In this document: in pieces, positions 54,066 through 55,584 of the stretch | Position numbering within the stretch: position 1 is the stretch's first letter | Layout: each line of letters opens with the position of its first letter | NCBI GenBank assembly: GCA_041651995.1 | Contig: JBAZID010000015.1 | Span: 1 to 55,584 of the forward strand | Length of the DNA: 55,584 nt | Reading direction: 5' to 3' | DNA from: Sulfuricella sp. | GTDB lineage: Bacteria > Pseudomonadota > Gammaproteobacteria > Burkholderiales > Sulfuricellaceae | The notes under the pieces: model-generated | Told to the model about the DNA's origin: nothing | What the model saw: the letters and a program-made list of their open reading frames with translations, nothing else | The model's database searches: none | Made by a program: the position numbers and the translations under genes

Positions 54066-55584
54066 GGCAAAGCCCTCCCGCTACCTTGAACGTATTTGAA
54101 GACGCTGCTTCGATCATCACGGGGTATCATGAAATTCAACTGATTCCCGCCACCCCCTGCCGTCCCACCTTGACTACCCACAACGCCAACCTGCGCCTGA
54201 ATGGGTTTGGTGATTTCAACTTCGATGACGTAGCCTACGTTCTGCTTAAACTCATTGGTAATGGCAAGCTGGTTACGGGCATAGGCTTGGTTTGGGACGT
54301 TGTCGAATGTGGCCCAGCCGCCAAAAGAGCGTTCTGTTTTTCCATCACGAATCGCGTTCCATGCAATTTCATCCACCACCATCTGCACCCTGGTCCCCGG
54401 CTGCAATGTGGCCTCTGCCACCGCTGTTCCAGACTTCCATGCCGGTGCATAGCTGTAGGCGTTCATCAGACTGTTGACCTCATCAGCACTCTTGAAACCA
54501 TGGATGGCACCGACTTGAACACCCTTTAGCGCCATGTTCTGAATCATCTGGGTAGCCGCCTGCGCGCTCTGCGCTACGGCTCCGGTGATCACATCTGCCC
54601 CCGCCTTGGCCGTTGTGGCCACTACCTTGCTCACTCCCATCGCCACAGTGGCCGCCCCCACGATATCCACGGCCAGCCGCCCCGCCTCAACCCCCGCAGT
54701 GATGGAGCCATCCCAGCCGCCCTCGTTGTAGGCTCGGGTTTGCATGTCGATGCGCTGCTGGTAGTCATCGGCGATCTGATTGCCCACCTTGGTGCGGAAC
54801 TCAGGGTCGTTGACGATGGCTTTGAGCGCGGTCAGGGTCTCTGGCAGGTTTTTTACCATTTCTACCACGGCAACACCTTGCTCATAGGTTTGGTAGCCCA
54901 TGCCGCCAAATACACCAACAATCAAGCCCGTCTCTTGTTTAATACTTATTCCAGCGTAGTTGAGTTTTACGCCGATTTCGCAAGCCAAGCTTTTCTTGCA
55001 GGCCTCCAATTCCTTGTCGCGTTGCGCTTCCTGAGCGTGAGTCAGATAGTTATTCTCCGCCGCGTTCGCCCCCGTACTGCTGGCGATGGCGATCCCCTGG
55101 GCATCCTGCCCGGCCACGGCTGCCGCGATGCCGCCCATCATGGCGGCAAAGGCGACGGTGTCGGTCTTGGGCAGTAAGCCTGCCTCGGCTCGCCCCGAGT
55201 TATAGAGGCCGGCACTTAATTCCCCCACCACCGCACCCAAGGCGCCCGCACCACAGCCGTTGCCAGTGCCGGTGTTGCTGCCCGGCGCACTCGCTCCCGC
55301 CGCACCGGCCATGCAACCCGCTACCGCGTGCGCAAAGGCGCGGCCGAATTCGTTGATCTGACCGGTCTGCGCCTGGTCCCCGATCCAGTTGGCGCCCTGG
55401 GCGCTGGCGGCGTTGAGTAAGCTGGCGATGACTTCGGTGCGGAGGCTGGTTTCCAGGTCGGTGCCGGTCACGGCGCTGGTGAGGGTGGCGCGGGCCAGGC
55501 CGTTGATGAGGTTCTTGCCGGCGTTGGCGGCAAAGCCGTCTTTTACGCTGATGGTGTTGAGGGCTTTGCCGTCTATGGTAAAAG
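54062..55584 (-). CDS. CdiA/hemagglutinin-like toxin, C-terminal part (runs off window)
   Basis: 506 codons visible; open at the right edge. The first part (55584 to about 54950) matches the DUF637 hemagglutinin region (GKNLINGLARATLTSAVTGT, ANWIGDQAQTGQINEFG) and a pretoxin boundary with NAAENNYLTHAQE, a VENN-like motif. A hydrophobic Ala-rich stretch follows. The last 140 residues or so form the toxin domain: IHGFKSADEVNSLMNAY, KSGTAVAEATL, SFGGWATF, YVIEVEITKP and GGGGNQLNFMIP. The W..GT, GGW and GGG.Q.xF order resembles polymorphic toxin domains thought to act on NAD; this is inference. Confidence 0.8.
   Translation of the reverse strand, partial: FTIDGKALNTISVKDGFAANAGKNLINGLARATLTSAVTGTDLETSLRTEVIASLLNAASAQGANWIGDQAQTGQINEFGRAFAHAVAGCMAGAAGASAPGSNTGTGNGCGAGALGAVVGELSAGLYNSGRAEAGLLPKTDTVAFAAMMGGIAAAVAGQDAQGIAIASSTGANAAENNYLTHAQEAQRDKELEACKKSLACEIGVKLNYAGISIKQETGLIVGVFGGMGYQTYEQGVAVVEMVKNLPETLTALKAIVNDPEFRTKVGNQIADDYQQRIDMQTRAYNEGGWDGSITAGVEAGRLAVDIVGAATVAMGVSKVVATTAKAGADVITGAVAQSAQAATQMIQNMALKGVQVGAIHGFKSADEVNSLMNAYSYAPAWKSGTAVAEATLQPGTRVQMVVDEIAWNAIRDGKTERSFGGWATFDNVPNQAYARNQLAITNEFKQNVGYVIEVEITKPIQAQVGVVGSQGGTAGGGGNQLNFMIPRDDRSSVFKYVQGSGRALP

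Overview
The window reads as a chromosomal segment of a betaproteobacterium, most likely in the Nitrosomonadales (Gallionella/Sulfuricella-like). The evidence is gene order and family content: sigma factor-DUF3619-DUF3106-RDD, ilvB-ilvH-ilvC-psd-pssA, purM divergent from hda, purN-DUF3108-DUF3108-RsmB, and an Arg32-type EF-P next to earP. Assignment below order level is inference. GC content appears moderate to high and coding density is high, except for a disrupted right end.

Layout. 1-1516 (minus): ECF sigma factor operon running off the left edge into an RDD gene. 1641-7890 (plus): branched-chain amino acid synthesis (ilvB, ilvH, ilvC), phosphatidylethanolamine synthesis (psd, pssA) and an RhlE helicase. 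8127-8687: unusual cold-shock/Excalibur membrane protein, then about 690 bp of non-coding inverted repeat. 9377-16570 (minus): AddA/AddB-type recombination nuclease with DUF3147-like and DUF924 neighbours. 16704-18409 (plus): trxA and rho, then one orphan type I-E CRISPR repeat. 18565-22067 (minus): unknown protein, fliW, hemN. 22189-24585 (plus): kinase-HDOD-GAF regulator. 24626-28971 (minus): efp, earP, clpA, clpS. 29188-39374: cold shock protein, icd, rluE-nudJ-(secreted protein)-mnmA, CinA-like protein, tRNA-Leu(CAA), small unknown genes, catalase, outer-membrane phospholipase A. 39440-46136: orphan molybdopterin oxidoreductase, greB, pcm, EI24 membrane protein, thioredoxin-HEAT fusion, hda, flavin/iron-sulfur reductase. 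46236-50981 (plus): purM, purN, two DUF3108 proteins and an RsmB/NOP methyltransferase. 51168-51867: ParE/Phd toxin-antitoxin pair. 51973-53500: gene fragments, two IS256 remnants and repeats. 53562-55584 (minus): C-terminal end of a CdiA/hemagglutinin-like toxin and its overlapping candidate immunity gene.

Two themes stand out. First, the segment is loaded with unrelated families of short palindromic repeats. Several abut or supply stop codons (ilvH, addB, rsmB, rluE), and three appear to sit in frame inside genes (addA, addB and the rsmB-like gene), adding about 20-50 residues each. Second, the right end is a recombination junction with a polymorphic toxin/immunity pair, a toxin-antitoxin module, broken transposases and truncated host genes. 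The toxin domain and its immunity protein are the best candidate for an undescribed system; the orphan CRISPR repeat beside rho is the next most intriguing signal.
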